In this document: in pieces, positions 6,796 through 14,055 of the stretch
How positions within the stretch are numbered: position 1 is the stretch's first letter
Layout of the letters: each line of letters begins with the position of its first letter
Assembly (NCBI GenBank): GCA_002381945.1
Contig: DFXY01000027.1
Location: 35,014-62,688, forward strand
Direction of reading: 5' to 3'
DNA: 27,675 bases
From: Bacteriovoracaceae bacterium UBA4096
GTDB taxonomy: Bacteria > Bdellovibrionota > Bacteriovoracia > Bacteriovoracales > Bacteriovoracaceae
Translations under genes and position numbers: made by a program
The notes under the pieces: generated by a model
Databases searched by the model: none
Told to the model about the DNA's origin: nothing
The model's input: the letters and a program-made list of their open reading frames with translations, nothing else

Positions 6796-7362
6796 ATGAA
6801 AGCGATCAAACAATTCTTCATTCCTGTTATTACTCTAGTCTTTGCTCATGAGGCCTTGGCCGCTGGGGAAGCTAAGTTTACTTTTGAACCCTTGTACGGA
6901 GTCGAGACAAGATTAGTCAGATATCCGGAGCCGGCCCGTTATGTCACCAGTGCCACCTACGGAGCACGTCTTCTTTATGGAACAACACTTTTATCCGGAG
7001 AAGCTGAATACACCACCGCCAAATCTCGCAAAGATTATCCGTCCCAGGACCAGGAAGTGGAAGATACCGTTGAGCGTGCAAGCTTGGGTCTTCGAACCAC
7101 TTTTCCGGTTCATAAATTTGTGGGTGCTTATTTTCGTGCCGGAGGACGGGCCAGTCAGGGAGAGACCACTATCACAACTGCTGGAGTTTCAGAAACCAAG
7201 GATAATCCTCTGCGGGTTGATCCGTATGCAGGAGCGGGGATACAAGTAGCTTTTCATTCAAATCTCGCCATCAATGCCGGCGCGACCATGATCCGGAACG
7301 CAGAAAATAAGTACGATGCTCAATACACACTTAGTCTTTCCGCGCGCTTCGGTAACAGGTAA
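6796..7362 (+). CDS. Outer-membrane beta-barrel protein, unknown function
   Basis: A 188-residue exported protein. Residues 1-22 are a signal peptide (MKAIKQFFIPVITLVFAHEALA, cut before AGE). The rest shows alternating polar/hydrophobic strands with aromatic ends: the segments around YGARLLYGTTLLSGEAEYTT, ASLGLRTTFPVHKFVGAYFRAG, PYAGAGIQVAFH and YTLSLSARF. This matches a small 8-strand barrel of the OmpA-barrel/OmpW size class. The terminal strand ends ARFGNR rather than in an aromatic residue. The TatT-like gene starts 33 bases downstream on the same strand and could be cotranscribed. No Shine-Dalgarno; a -10-like hexamer sits 6 bases before the ATG. Confidence 0.75.
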   Translation: MKAIKQFFIPVITLVFAHEALAAGEAKFTFEPLYGVETRLVRYPEPARYVTSATYGARLLYGTTLLSGEAEYTTAKSRKDYPSQDQEVEDTVERASLGLRTTFPVHKFVGAYFRAGGRASQGETTITTAGVSETKDNPLRVDPYAGAGIQVAFHSNLAINAGATMIRNAENKYDAQYTLSLSARFGNR

Positions 7363-7395
7363 TCTATTAAGCATTAAGTCTTTCAAAGGATGATT

Positions 7396-8223
7396 ATGCT
7401 TAAGATGTTTCTCACTTTTAGCCTTCTGTTAAACTTCTCAAATGCTCTGGCCCAAAAAGATTTTAATCCGGCCGAGGCCAAGGTCATGAAGGCCGAGGCG
7501 ACTCGTCTGTGGCAAAAACGAGATGATCAACAGAGCCTGGAAGAGTCTCTTTCAAAATTTGAACATGTGCTTTCAGCCGAACCAAACAATCTGGAAGTCC
7601 TGACCTATTTAACTCGGGGTTATTTTACTCTGGCCGAACTTCACCTCACCAATGAGGACCTTAAAAAAAGAAATTTTGAAAAGGCCCGCACCTTTGGTGA
7701 AATGGGTATGGCCCTTAATCCTGATTATAAGAAGCTCGCCGATAAAGAGATTGAAGAGGCGATTGAAAAGCTAACTGTTAGGGAAGTTCCTGTTCTTTTT
7801 TGGACAGCGGCTTCTTTAGGCAAGTGGGCCCGCTTGAACGGAATCATGTCTTCTTTAAAATATAAGGGAGTGATCCTTGCCATGATTAAACAGGTGGAAA
7901 AGCTCAAGCCTGATTTTTATTATGGAGCAGTTCCACGTTACTGGGGTGGCTTCTATGCAGTAGCTCCTTCCATTGCCGGAGGGGACATGAAGAAGAGTAA
8001 AAAGAAATTCCAGGAGGCCATGTCAGTGGCGCCGGAATACCTGGGAACTAAGGTTCTCTACGCTGAACTTTATCTGGTGAAAAAAGAAGATAAAAAAGAA
8101 TTCAAAAAGCAGCTGAGCGAAGTTTTAATTGCACCAAATGGTCCACAGGAAATCGTTCCAGAGAATCTACTTGAAAAGAAGAAAGCGGAAAAGCTTCTTG
8201 AGAAGGCGGATGATCTTTTCTAA
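7396..8223 (+). CDS. TatT-like protein (TRAP transporter T-component family), exported, TPR-like
   Basis: A 275-residue helical-repeat protein with a signal peptide (MLKMFLTFSLLLNFSNALA). The C-terminal half matches the TatT family style: an LFWTAASLGKWARL helix, YYGAVPRYWGGFYAVAP, then AGGD (194-197) and a KSKKKFQEAM helix and an LYAELYLVKKEDKKEFKKQL helix. TatT proteins are TPR-fold trimers linked to periplasmic TRAP transport in spirochaetes. No TRAP permease or binding protein lies in this window, so the partner is unknown. Start choice: ATG 7390 overlaps the AAAGGA ribosome site (7385-7390), whereas ATG 7396 sits 5 bases after it, so 7396 is preferred. Its stop directly abuts the stop of the minus-strand miniprotein. 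Confidence 0.8.
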   Translation: MLKMFLTFSLLLNFSNALAQKDFNPAEAKVMKAEATRLWQKRDDQQSLEESLSKFEHVLSAEPNNLEVLTYLTRGYFTLAELHLTNEDLKKRNFEKARTFGEMGMALNPDYKKLADKEIEEAIEKLTVREVPVLFWTAASLGKWARLNGIMSSLKYKGVILAMIKQVEKLKPDFYYGAVPRYWGGFYAVAPSIAGGDMKKSKKKFQEAMSVAPEYLGTKVLYAELYLVKKEDKKEFKKQLSEVLIAPNGPQEIVPENLLEKKKAEKLLEKADDLF

Positions 8224-8328
8224 TTACATAAATAGATTAAACGGAAGGGCCACCGCGAATGCTACGGCAAGAACGATGGCCGTTCCAACCAAAATTGTCC
8301 CAAGAGTCTTATTCAAAAAATTTCCCAT
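8224..8328 (-). CDS. 34-residue single-pass membrane miniprotein
   Basis: A short open frame: ATG at 8328, stop TAA at 8224-8226. It encodes 34 residues: a polar start (MGNFLNKTLG), then one continuous hydrophobic helix of about 19 residues rich in Val, Ala, Ile and Leu (roughly 11-30), ending NLFM. AGGAG (8339-8335) stands exactly 6 bases before the ATG, one of the best ribosome sites in the window, and this is the main support. It starts 20 bases after the rhodanese stop, so it is probably the third gene of the cysE-rhodanese unit. It resembles small membrane regulators in size only; no family is recognised. Its stop abuts the TatT-like gene's stop (TAATTA). Confidence 0.7.
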   Translation of the reverse strand: MGNFLNKTLGTILVGTAIVLAVAFAVALPFNLFM

Positions 8329-8348
8329 AATATTCTCCTGTTCCTAGT

Positions 8349-8660
8349 TTAATAGCGGGCAACGTTTGGGTCAATCTCAAGTGACCAGGCATCTATTCCA
8401 CCCCTTAAAGATAGAGCGTCATGGCCATGGAACTTGAGGAATTGAGTTGCGTAGAGGCTTCTGACGCCATGATGGCAATAAACAATCAGAGGCAACTTAT
8501 CGTGAGGAAGCTCCTGATAGCGGTTTTCCAGTTCATGCAGAGGAATGTGGATACCACCCAAATTGACCTTTTCCCGTTCATCATCCCGGCGAACATCTAA
8601 GAAGTGAAAGGGTTTCTTCTCTTCAATCCACTTGGCAATTTTTTTATTATCAATTTCCAT
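8349..8660 (-). CDS. Single-domain rhodanese-like sulfurtransferase
   Basis: Moves sulfane sulfur through a cysteine persulfide in the cytosol. The 103 residues are one rhodanese domain: LDVRRDDER at 21-29, the active-site loop CHHGVRS at 62-68 with Cys62 as the persulfide carrier, and LRGGIDAW near 83-90. This is the GlpE-like single-domain form. The ATG follows the cysE stop directly (TAAATG), with AGGA 8 bases upstream inside cysE. Pairing with a serine acetyltransferase points to cysteine and sulfur metabolism; the physiological donor and acceptor are not shown by sequence. Confidence 0.92.
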   Translation of the reverse strand: MEIDNKKIAKWIEEKKPFHFLDVRRDDEREKVNLGGIHIPLHELENRYQELPHDKLPLIVYCHHGVRSLYATQFLKFHGHDALSLRGGIDAWSLEIDPNVARY

Positions 8661-9455
8661 TTAATGTCCTGTGATAGTGATGACACTTCCCGGGGCCACA
8701 CTTTCAATGATCCAGGTGTTACCACCAATGATGGAGCCTTTACCGATGACAGTCTCACCACCGAGAATTGTTGAGTTGGCGTAAATGACCACATCATCTT
8801 CAATCGTGGGATGCCTTTTTTTAGACTGAAGTTTCTTTTTCACTGAGAGTGCTCCCAGAGTCACACCCTGATAGATTTTTACATTCTTACCGATATTAGC
8901 GGTCTCACCAATGACCACACCGGTTCCATGATCCAGAAAGAAGCTTTCTTGAATTTGCGCTCCGGGATGAATATCAATTCCAGTTTTTTCATGAGCGTAT
9001 TCACTCATTAAGCGAGGAATAAGAGGGACCTTAAGCAAATGAAGGGCATGGGCGAGGCGGTGAATGCAAACCGCATAAAAGCCCGGATAGGTCACAATGA
9101 CTTCTTCCAGACTGTAGGCCGCAGGATCACCCTGCAAGGCCGCTTGAGCATCAGAATCCAGAATTTCTGCCAGCTGAGGTATTTGGGAGAAAAAGGTCTC
9201 CAGAATTTCAGAGGACTTTCCTGCGTTTTCTTGCTGTAAAACGGCCACAGAATCAAAATAATGAATAAATCGCCGCTTTAATTCTGCAACTGCCGCTTCG
9301 GTATTCTCAATTCCCATGGCCCCTAAACAACCTCTTTGTGGGAATAGTAAGCAAACTAATTCATCCACAGATTGCCTAACTTCTGGAACATTCATAACCA
9401 CTGTAGCGCTCTGAAGACGCTCTCGGTGTAAAAACTGGGCAAGTTTTGAAGACAT
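8661..9455 (-). CDS. cysE: Serine O-acetyltransferase
   Basis: Acetylates L-serine with acetyl-CoA to O-acetylserine, the first dedicated step of cysteine synthesis. The C-terminal half is a left-handed beta-helix of hexapeptide repeats. Catalytic residues fit the family: Asp161 in GIDIHPGA and His176 in FLDHGTG, then VVIGETANIGKNVKIYQG. The helical N-terminal domain is long (264 residues in total), as in the EpsC-like or extended SAT forms. ATG 9455 has AAAGG upstream; the frame reaches a TTG at 9491, but that extension is not family-like. The protein ends in ITGH without the usual Ile-terminated tail that docks into CysK, so complex formation with the neighbouring synthase is uncertain. It diverges from the cysteine-synthase-family gene. 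Confidence 0.93.
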   Translation of the reverse strand: MSSKLAQFLHRERLQSATVVMNVPEVRQSVDELVCLLFPQRGCLGAMGIENTEAAVAELKRRFIHYFDSVAVLQQENAGKSSEILETFFSQIPQLAEILDSDAQAALQGDPAAYSLEEVIVTYPGFYAVCIHRLAHALHLLKVPLIPRLMSEYAHEKTGIDIHPGAQIQESFFLDHGTGVVIGETANIGKNVKIYQGVTLGALSVKKKLQSKKRHPTIEDDVVIYANSTILGGETVIGKGSIIGGNTWIIESVAPGSVITITGH

Positions 9456-9518
9456 ATGGGGCCTTTTGCAGTATAAAGGGGACACAAACAAACTACATTA
9501 ACACGCAGGGATATTTCA
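9456..9518. promoter_or_regulatory. Divergent cysE / cysteine-synthase control region
   Basis: 63 bases between the two divergent sulfur genes. On the minus strand TATACT (9475-9470) is a plausible -10 for cysE, with AAAGG as ribosome site. AGGG at 9507-9510 serves the plus gene. No clear operator was seen. Confidence 0.4.
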
Positions 9519-10553
9519 ATGGATCTTCGCACTAAACTTAAATCAACTGGTCTTTTACAAGTCATCGGGAACACTCCAGTGATGAAAGTGCAGAGCTTAA
9601 GCGCTCTCACAGGTAGTGAGATCTATATGAAGTGCGAAAATTTAAATCCCGGTGGAACGATCAAGGATCGCCCGGCGCTTAATATGGTGGTGGAAGCGAT
9701 TGCCAAAGGTGCCCTCAAACCCGGCATGACAATTGTGGAAGGTACTGCGGGTAACACCGGTATTGGTCTGGCCATGGTCGGACAGGCCTTAGGTCACAAA
9801 GTGATTGTCGTTATGCCTAAAGGCATGGCCATTGAGAAACATAAAATCTTAAAACTTTACGGCGCTGAAGTGGTTGAAACAGAAGCCGTTGCCTATTCTG
9901 ATGAAAGACACTTCTTTAAAGTCGGTAAAAAAATTGGTCAAAGTTCTCCTGATTACTGGTGGGCCAACCAATTTGATAATCCGGATAACTACCTTTCCCA
10001 TTATCAATCTACGGCCCCTGAGATGTATGAGCAGATGGATGGCAGACTTGACGCTGTAGTCGTGGCCGCGGGGTCAGGTGGGACTGCCGCTGGTGTTTCT
10101 AAATACATGAAAGAAAAAAATCACAATATTAAGATCATCATGCCAGATCCTTCTGGGTCGGGAATTGCCAATTTCTTCAATAAAGGAAATTTTGATTCCG
10201 ATGGTTCTTATACCATGACTGAAGGTGTGGGGATCACACGCATGGTGGATAACTTCCGCCATATCAAGCAGGATAATTGTTACACCATCAATGATCAGAT
10301 GCTGACTTCTCTTGCCATGTACTTGCGTGAAAAAGAAGGTTTGGTTATGGGGATGAGCTCAATGCTTAATCTTGCTGGTGCATTCAGTACCGCCCTTAAA
10401 TTTGGACCAGGTCAGAGAATCTGTACTTTCCTTTGTGATGGAGGAGAGCGCGCTATTTCTAAGATGTATAATCCGGAATTTCTGGTAGAGAAGGGTCTCG
10501 ATGGCACACTTCTGCCTGAGAAAGAAATTCTTGAGCTGTTCAAGAAGCTCTAG
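9519..10553 (+). CDS. PLP-dependent cysteine synthase / cystathionine beta-synthase family enzyme
   Basis: A fold-type II PLP enzyme of 344 residues that joins a sulfur nucleophile to an activated serine. Lys49 in NPGGTIKDR is the PLP Schiff-base lysine. EGTAGNTGIGLA (74-85) is the substrate loop, with TAGNTG in place of the TSGNTG of CysK. GSGGTAAG (185-192) binds the PLP phosphate, where CysK usually has GTGGT. CDGGERAISKMYN is near the C-terminus. The sequence is close to CysK/CBS without the CBS regulatory domains. Divergence from cysE argues for O-acetylserine as substrate, but the variant loops leave room for a serine- or homocysteine-using activity. The start has AGGG 8 bases upstream. 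It converges with the HD-GYP gene, with 8 bases between. Confidence 0.9.
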   Translation: MDLRTKLKSTGLLQVIGNTPVMKVQSLSALTGSEIYMKCENLNPGGTIKDRPALNMVVEAIAKGALKPGMTIVEGTAGNTGIGLAMVGQALGHKVIVVMPKGMAIEKHKILKLYGAEVVETEAVAYSDERHFFKVGKKIGQSSPDYWWANQFDNPDNYLSHYQSTAPEMYEQMDGRLDAVVVAAGSGGTAAGVSKYMKEKNHNIKIIMPDPSGSGIANFFNKGNFDSDGSYTMTEGVGITRMVDNFRHIKQDNCYTINDQMLTSLAMYLREKEGLVMGMSSMLNLAGAFSTALKFGPGQRICTFLCDGGERAISKMYNPEFLVEKGLDGTLLPEKEILELFKKL

Positions 10554-10561
10554 GTAAATTT

Positions 10562-11896
10562 TTATTTAATAAAAAGATCTTTTAATTTTTTTAACATATC
10601 TAGATCCAATTCCATGGATTTAGTCATATTTTCATCCAATAGGTGAAGTAATGCCTGACGAGGAGTCAGAGCATATTTACCAGGATGAATGCTGGTTAAA
10701 TTGTCAAAAGCATTGGCGATGGCCAGCACCCGGGCCTCTTTACAGATTTTTGGACCTGAGAGACCTTTAGGATAACCGGTACCATTAACCGCTTCATGAT
10801 GTTGAAGGATCGCCTTAATGGCAGCATCCGGAAGCATGATCCGTCTGAGCTTAATAATATCAATCGAGAATTCAGGATGCTTCTTAAAAGCTTCTTTAGC
10901 GGTTGGATTGAGTTCTGCTTCCGGTATATCAGCAATTTCAGGAGGAAGGTTTATCTTCCCAATATCGTGAAGAAGTCCGGCCAATGCCACTTCAGGAGCG
11001 TTGGGAAGTCCCAATACCATGGCAAAAAGTCCGGCATAGGTAGAAACATTTGAGAGATGAAGATAAAAATTTTGTTCCTGGTTGATGAGATTACTGACTT
11101 TGCCGGAAATATCCTTATTGGAATCTTCCACCAAAATTTCAATGATCTCTTTAACTTCAGACAATAGTGATTGAGAAGCTGAGAAGGTGTTCTCTTTATT
11201 ATCTTCAATGAACATATCTGAAATCAGATCCCGCACACAAGTTTCAAGCTTATCTTGTTTGTCCGTTTCAGAAAGTGCTCCTGGCTTCATAAGGTCTTTC
11301 AGAACTTTGGCCGTATAGGCACGGAATTTTTCCACTTCATCTTTTTTTACAAACAATGTGTTGAGATTACTCTCTTTAAGCTTCTCAAACTTCTCATCGC
11401 TGATGGGATCACCTTCATGAGAAAAATGCAGCAGTTTATTGCTTCGAGGAAGATAAACTTTTAGAGCAAAGTCCAGGACTACACCAGGCTGAAGGTCAGC
11501 AACTTTAATCGCTTTATAATCCCGAAGCTCTGGCAACATTGAACAGATGGCTTCATTGTTCATGGCCCGCACGAGATCAGATTTCTCCCAGGGTAATAGG
11601 AAGGCCTGGGTGAAACCATTTTTAATCAGGCGTTTTTTATCAAAAGTTTTTTTATCCTGAGCTATAAAGAAGAGGGGAGTTTCAGGATAGACACTACGAA
11701 GAGTTTGCGCCAGTTCCAGACTGGAGATTTCGTCATTCGGTGGATAACAAAGAATGACATCGGGAGTTCTAGGTAGGGGTTCTAACATCTGTTCGATATC
11801 ATAAGTTTGATAATCAATGGATTCCGCTATCCTTTTGATGTCGGGATGGATTTCGGCCTGAGTAGAACCATAAATAGTAATTTGGAAATTCTTCAC
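10562..11896 (-). CDS. HD-GYP domain protein with degenerate receiver-like N-terminus
   Basis: A predicted cyclic-di-GMP phosphodiesterase or signalling protein, 444 residues. The C-terminal HD-GYP domain (about 265-444) keeps LLHDIGKINLP with HD at 310-311, HHE at 366-368 and NGTGYP at 371-376 (Asn where the consensus often has Asp), plus Asp398. Residues 1-115 fold like a receiver domain, but the position of the phosphate-accepting Asp is occupied by Cys50/Tyr51 (DVILCYPP) and the conserved Lys is not evident (LLPW). The N-terminus is therefore probably a pseudo-receiver. Residues 128-200 form a linker domain. The start is GTG with no Shine-Dalgarno and a perfect TATAAT 6 bases upstream. 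Enzymatic activity is likely but unproven. Confidence 0.88.
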   Translation of the reverse strand: MKNFQITIYGSTQAEIHPDIKRIAESIDYQTYDIEQMLEPLPRTPDVILCYPPNDEISSLELAQTLRSVYPETPLFFIAQDKKTFDKKRLIKNGFTQAFLLPWEKSDLVRAMNNEAICSMLPELRDYKAIKVADLQPGVVLDFALKVYLPRSNKLLHFSHEGDPISDEKFEKLKESNLNTLFVKKDEVEKFRAYTAKVLKDLMKPGALSETDKQDKLETCVRDLISDMFIEDNKENTFSASQSLLSEVKEIIEILVEDSNKDISGKVSNLINQEQNFYLHLSNVSTYAGLFAMVLGLPNAPEVALAGLLHDIGKINLPPEIADIPEAELNPTAKEAFKKHPEFSIDIIKLRRIMLPDAAIKAILQHHEAVNGTGYPKGLSGPKICKEARVLAIANAFDNLTSIHPGKYALTPRQALLHLLDENMTKSMELDLDMLKKLKDLFIK

Positions 11897-11902
11897 TTTG
11901 TG

Positions 11903-11908
11903 ATTATA
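11903..11908 (-). promoter_or_regulatory. Perfect TATAAT six bases before the HD-GYP GTG start
   Basis: TATAAT on the minus strand ends 6 bases before the GTG at 11896, placing +1 on the start codon. The -35 region is weak (TTCTTA at 11931-11926). No ribosome site is present, so a leaderless mRNA is a reasonable reading. Confidence 0.5.
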
Positions 11909-11967
11909 AACTACTCAAGAAAAATTAAGAATGAGTTTTTTCTTCCCTTTGTAGGTAGTTGACCTGA

Positions 11968-12684
11968 CTACTCGTCTGTTAAAGGGTGAAATGAAGAATA
12001 AAATTGGCCCATTTCATGACTGGGAACGATTTTTCCTAAGCTCCTGTCTTCTTGATCAAATTCCGGTAAAGGCAGGCCTTTTCCTGAACAATAATCTCTA
12101 TAGAATTCTTCCCGCAAAGGGTGCTCATTTGATACCACTAAAAAGGTCTTGTTCTGCAATCTCTTAGTTAGGACTGTGAGAGTGAAACCGATAGCATCCT
12201 TTTGGTGGATAAGATTTACGGGCCATAATCGACCTGGAAGATCTTTTCTTCCACTCAGAGACTTACCAGGATGGCGTCCTCCACCGATGAGTCCTCCGAA
12301 ACGAAGTATACTCCAATTAGCAAAACTTTTTTTGACCCATTCTTCTTGTTCCATCAAAAGAAGAGCGTTTTTACTTTCAGCTTTAGGATAGAGAGCAGTG
12401 GAGCTAATGAAGATGACCCAGCTTTCAGGACTCCAGTTCCACTTCATAAACCACTCCAGTTCGCCTTCAAAAGGAGGAATATTGAGAATGATTACATCGG
12501 AATTTAAAAGGGCCTCTGAGGGAGGGTGGGGAAAGGATAAAAGGTGGGTCTCTATACCCAGATCTTGCAATACCGTCTTTTTGGCCTCTGTTCTGGTAGT
12601 TCCCATAACTTGATGGCCATTTAGAAGCAGGGCCCGGGCCAGCGCTTCACCATACCAACCCAAACCAATGATACTAATTTTCAT
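11968..12684 (-). CDS. YeeZ-like Rossmann-fold NAD(P)-binding protein (epimerase/SDR-like)
   Basis: A 238-residue cytosolic protein of the extended SDR/nucleoside-sugar epimerase group. MKISIIGLGWYG (GxGxxG at 7-12) is the dinucleotide-binding loop, followed by TTRT at the end of the second strand, which hints at NADP. VIFISSTALYP carries the SST and Tyr of the SDR active site region, and WSILRFGGLIGGGRHP matches the YeeZ-like epimerases. The frame extends upstream to a TTG (12711), but ATG 12684 starts directly before the first beta strand. It has no Shine-Dalgarno; a good promoter-like pair abuts the ATG. The substrate is unknown. Confidence 0.8.
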   Translation of the reverse strand: MKISIIGLGWYGEALARALLLNGHQVMGTTRTEAKKTVLQDLGIETHLLSFPHPPSEALLNSDVIILNIPPFEGELEWFMKWNWSPESWVIFISSTALYPKAESKNALLLMEQEEWVKKSFANWSILRFGGLIGGGRHPGKSLSGRKDLPGRLWPVNLIHQKDAIGFTLTVLTKRLQNKTFLVVSNEHPLREEFYRDYCSGKGLPLPEFDQEDRSLGKIVPSHEMGQFYSSFHPLTDE

Positions 12685-12691
12685 GTTCTTG

Positions 12692-12720
12692 ATTAAACAA
12701 TTCCTGACCAAAAATGTCGA
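12692..12720 (-). promoter_or_regulatory. Promoter TCGACA-17-TTTAAT abutting the YeeZ-like ATG
   Basis: On the minus strand TCGACA (12720-12715, 5 of 6) and TTTAAT (12697-12692, 5 of 6) are 17 bases apart. The -10 ends 7 bases before ATG 12684, so the transcript would start at or within a base or so of the start codon. Confidence 0.55.
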
Positions 12721-12733
12721 TAGAGTAGTTGGG

Positions 12734-12761
12734 GTGACGTCTGATTAAAAAAAGATAGAAT
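12734..12761 (+). promoter_or_regulatory. Candidate promoter of the tesA-ybbA-ybbP operon
   Basis: GTGACG (12734-12739) and TAGAAT (12756-12761) lie 16 bases apart, followed by a GGAG ribosome site and ATG 12784. It stands back to back with the promoter of the YeeZ-like gene. Confidence 0.4.
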
Positions 12762-12783
12762 AAGATACTTCCGGAGAATCACT

Positions 12784-13026
12784 ATGAAACTTTTAATTGT
12801 TTTAATGTTAATTTCTTTTCAATCCCAAGCTCAGATTAAAAGCGGCTATCTTAGCGCAGAAGATCAAAAGTATTACAAAAACGATTCATTTGATGGCAAT
12901 AACCAGCGCGAAAGAATTGATAGCTTAGTGAAAGAAACAAATAGCTTACACCAGGTGATTGCAACTTTAAGGGCCGAGATTCAGGTTTTGAAGAAGGATG
13001 TTGAAGAGTTGAAAAAAGCTAAATGA
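12784..13026 (+). CDS. Small exported coiled-coil protein
   Basis: An 80-residue protein of unknown function. Residues 1-16 are a signal peptide (MKLLIVLMLISFQSQA, cut before QIK). The mature C-terminus from about 44 to 80 is a heptad-patterned helix (IDSLVKETNSLHQVIATL, then IQVLKKDVEELKKAK), so it probably forms a periplasmic coiled coil. It begins the operon that continues through the TesA-like esterase and the ABC transporter. The next gene's ATG overlaps its stop (ATGA). Confidence 0.7.
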   Translation: MKLLIVLMLISFQSQAQIKSGYLSAEDQKYYKNDSFDGNNQRERIDSLVKETNSLHQVIATLRAEIQVLKKDVEELKKAK

Positions 13027-13463
13027 AACTCCTGTTTAAAACAACGATAGATCTCTCTTTTGATAAAGTGCAGGAGAGATTTAATCGTGATCTTTTTGTC
13101 TATCTTTCGCCTAAGCTGATTCCCTTTGAATTAAAACGCTTTGATGGTACTAGCAAAGGTAATGAAATTCATATTGATCTAGGTATATGGATCCTCAAAC
13201 AACAATGGGTAAGTTTGATCACTTTCGAAGAGACGAATTCTGCTGGCTGGAGTTTTATTGATGAAGGTAAAGTCCTGCCTAAACCCCTTGTGTATTGGAG
13301 ACACCATCATCGAGTCGATAAAATTTCAGCAACTAAATCGCAAATTGTTGATGACATAGAATACAAATGTTCGGCTGGCTGGTTAACTGTACTGATTAAG
13401 CCGTTTCTTTGGTCTGTCTTTGCCATTAGACCGGGACGATATCAGAAATATTTTAAGGATTAG
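13023..13463 (+). CDS. Hypothetical protein, possibly SRPBCC/START-like
   Basis: A 146-residue cytosolic protein that I cannot assign firmly. The opening strand (LLFKTTIDLSFDKVQERF), the glycine-rich and charged middle, and the final amphipathic helix (SVFAIRPGRYQKYFKD) have the strand-helix-strands-helix order of the SRPBCC ligand-binding fold. This is pattern-based and weak. It overlaps the preceding gene by 4 bp, has no clear ribosome site of its own, and the TesA-like gene starts 2 bases after its stop. It is therefore embedded in the operon and likely translated by coupling. Lipid binding would fit the esterase and transporter context, but this is speculation. Confidence 0.6.
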   Translation: MKLLFKTTIDLSFDKVQERFNRDLFVYLSPKLIPFELKRFDGTSKGNEIHIDLGIWILKQQWVSLITFEETNSAGWSFIDEGKVLPKPLVYWRHHHRVDKISATKSQIVDDIEYKCSAGWLTVLIKPFLWSVFAIRPGRYQKYFKD

Positions 13464-13464
13464 T

Positions 13465-14055
13465 ATGAAACTCTTCTTCATTTTTTTGCTCCTCATATCG
13501 ACCTCAGTAATGGGTCAGACAATTCTTTTTTTAGGAGACTCACTGACTGAGGGATATCAATTATCCAAAGAAGAAGCTTTTCCCGCATTAATTGAAAAAG
13601 AACTCAAAAAAGAACATAAAAAAATCAAGGTCATTAATGGAGGAGTCAGCGGTGCTACTTCTGCCTCGGGAATGAAGAGAATGGATTGGTACCTTAAGGC
13701 GAAACCGGACTTCTTAGTTCTCGCCCTAGGTGCTAATGATGGTCTTCGAGGAATGAAAGTCACTGAGACCGAAAAAAATCTTTCAAATGTTATTGAAAAG
13801 GCCCAACATAGAGGAATTACTGTCATTCTGGCAGGTATGAAAATGCCTACTAATATGGGGGAGCCCTACCGGACTCAATTTGAAAATATTTTTCCTAAGA
13901 TCGCTAAAAAATATTCCATTAAACTTATCCCTTTTATTCTAGAAGGAGTAGGTGGTAAGCCGGAATTCAATCTACCGGATGGCATTCATCCTAATCCCAA
14001 AGGCCATGAAATTATGGCCAAGACCATCTTAAAAGTATTGGAACCAGAATTATGA
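13465..14055 (+). CDS. tesA: TesA-like SGNH/GDSL esterase (arylesterase, lysophospholipase, thioesterase)
   Basis: A periplasmic ester hydrolase, 196 residues. Signal peptide 1-17 (MKLFFIFLLLISTSVMG, cut before QTI). The four SGNH blocks are present: LFLGDSLTEGY with Ser26, NGG with Gly60, LGANDG with Asn91, and DGIHPNPKGH with Asp172 and His175. Residue spacing matches E. coli TesA. ATG 13465 has AAGGAT about 5 bases upstream; the longer frame from 13420 lies inside the previous gene and lacks a signal peptide. The YbbA-like ATPase overlaps its stop. In E. coli tesA is divergent from ybbA-ybbP; here all three share an operon. Confidence 0.9.
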   Translation: MKLFFIFLLLISTSVMGQTILFLGDSLTEGYQLSKEEAFPALIEKELKKEHKKIKVINGGVSGATSASGMKRMDWYLKAKPDFLVLALGANDGLRGMKVTETEKNLSNVIEKAQHRGITVILAGMKMPTNMGEPYRTQFENIFPKIAKKYSIKLIPFILEGVGGKPEFNLPDGIHPNPKGHEIMAKTILKVLEPEL

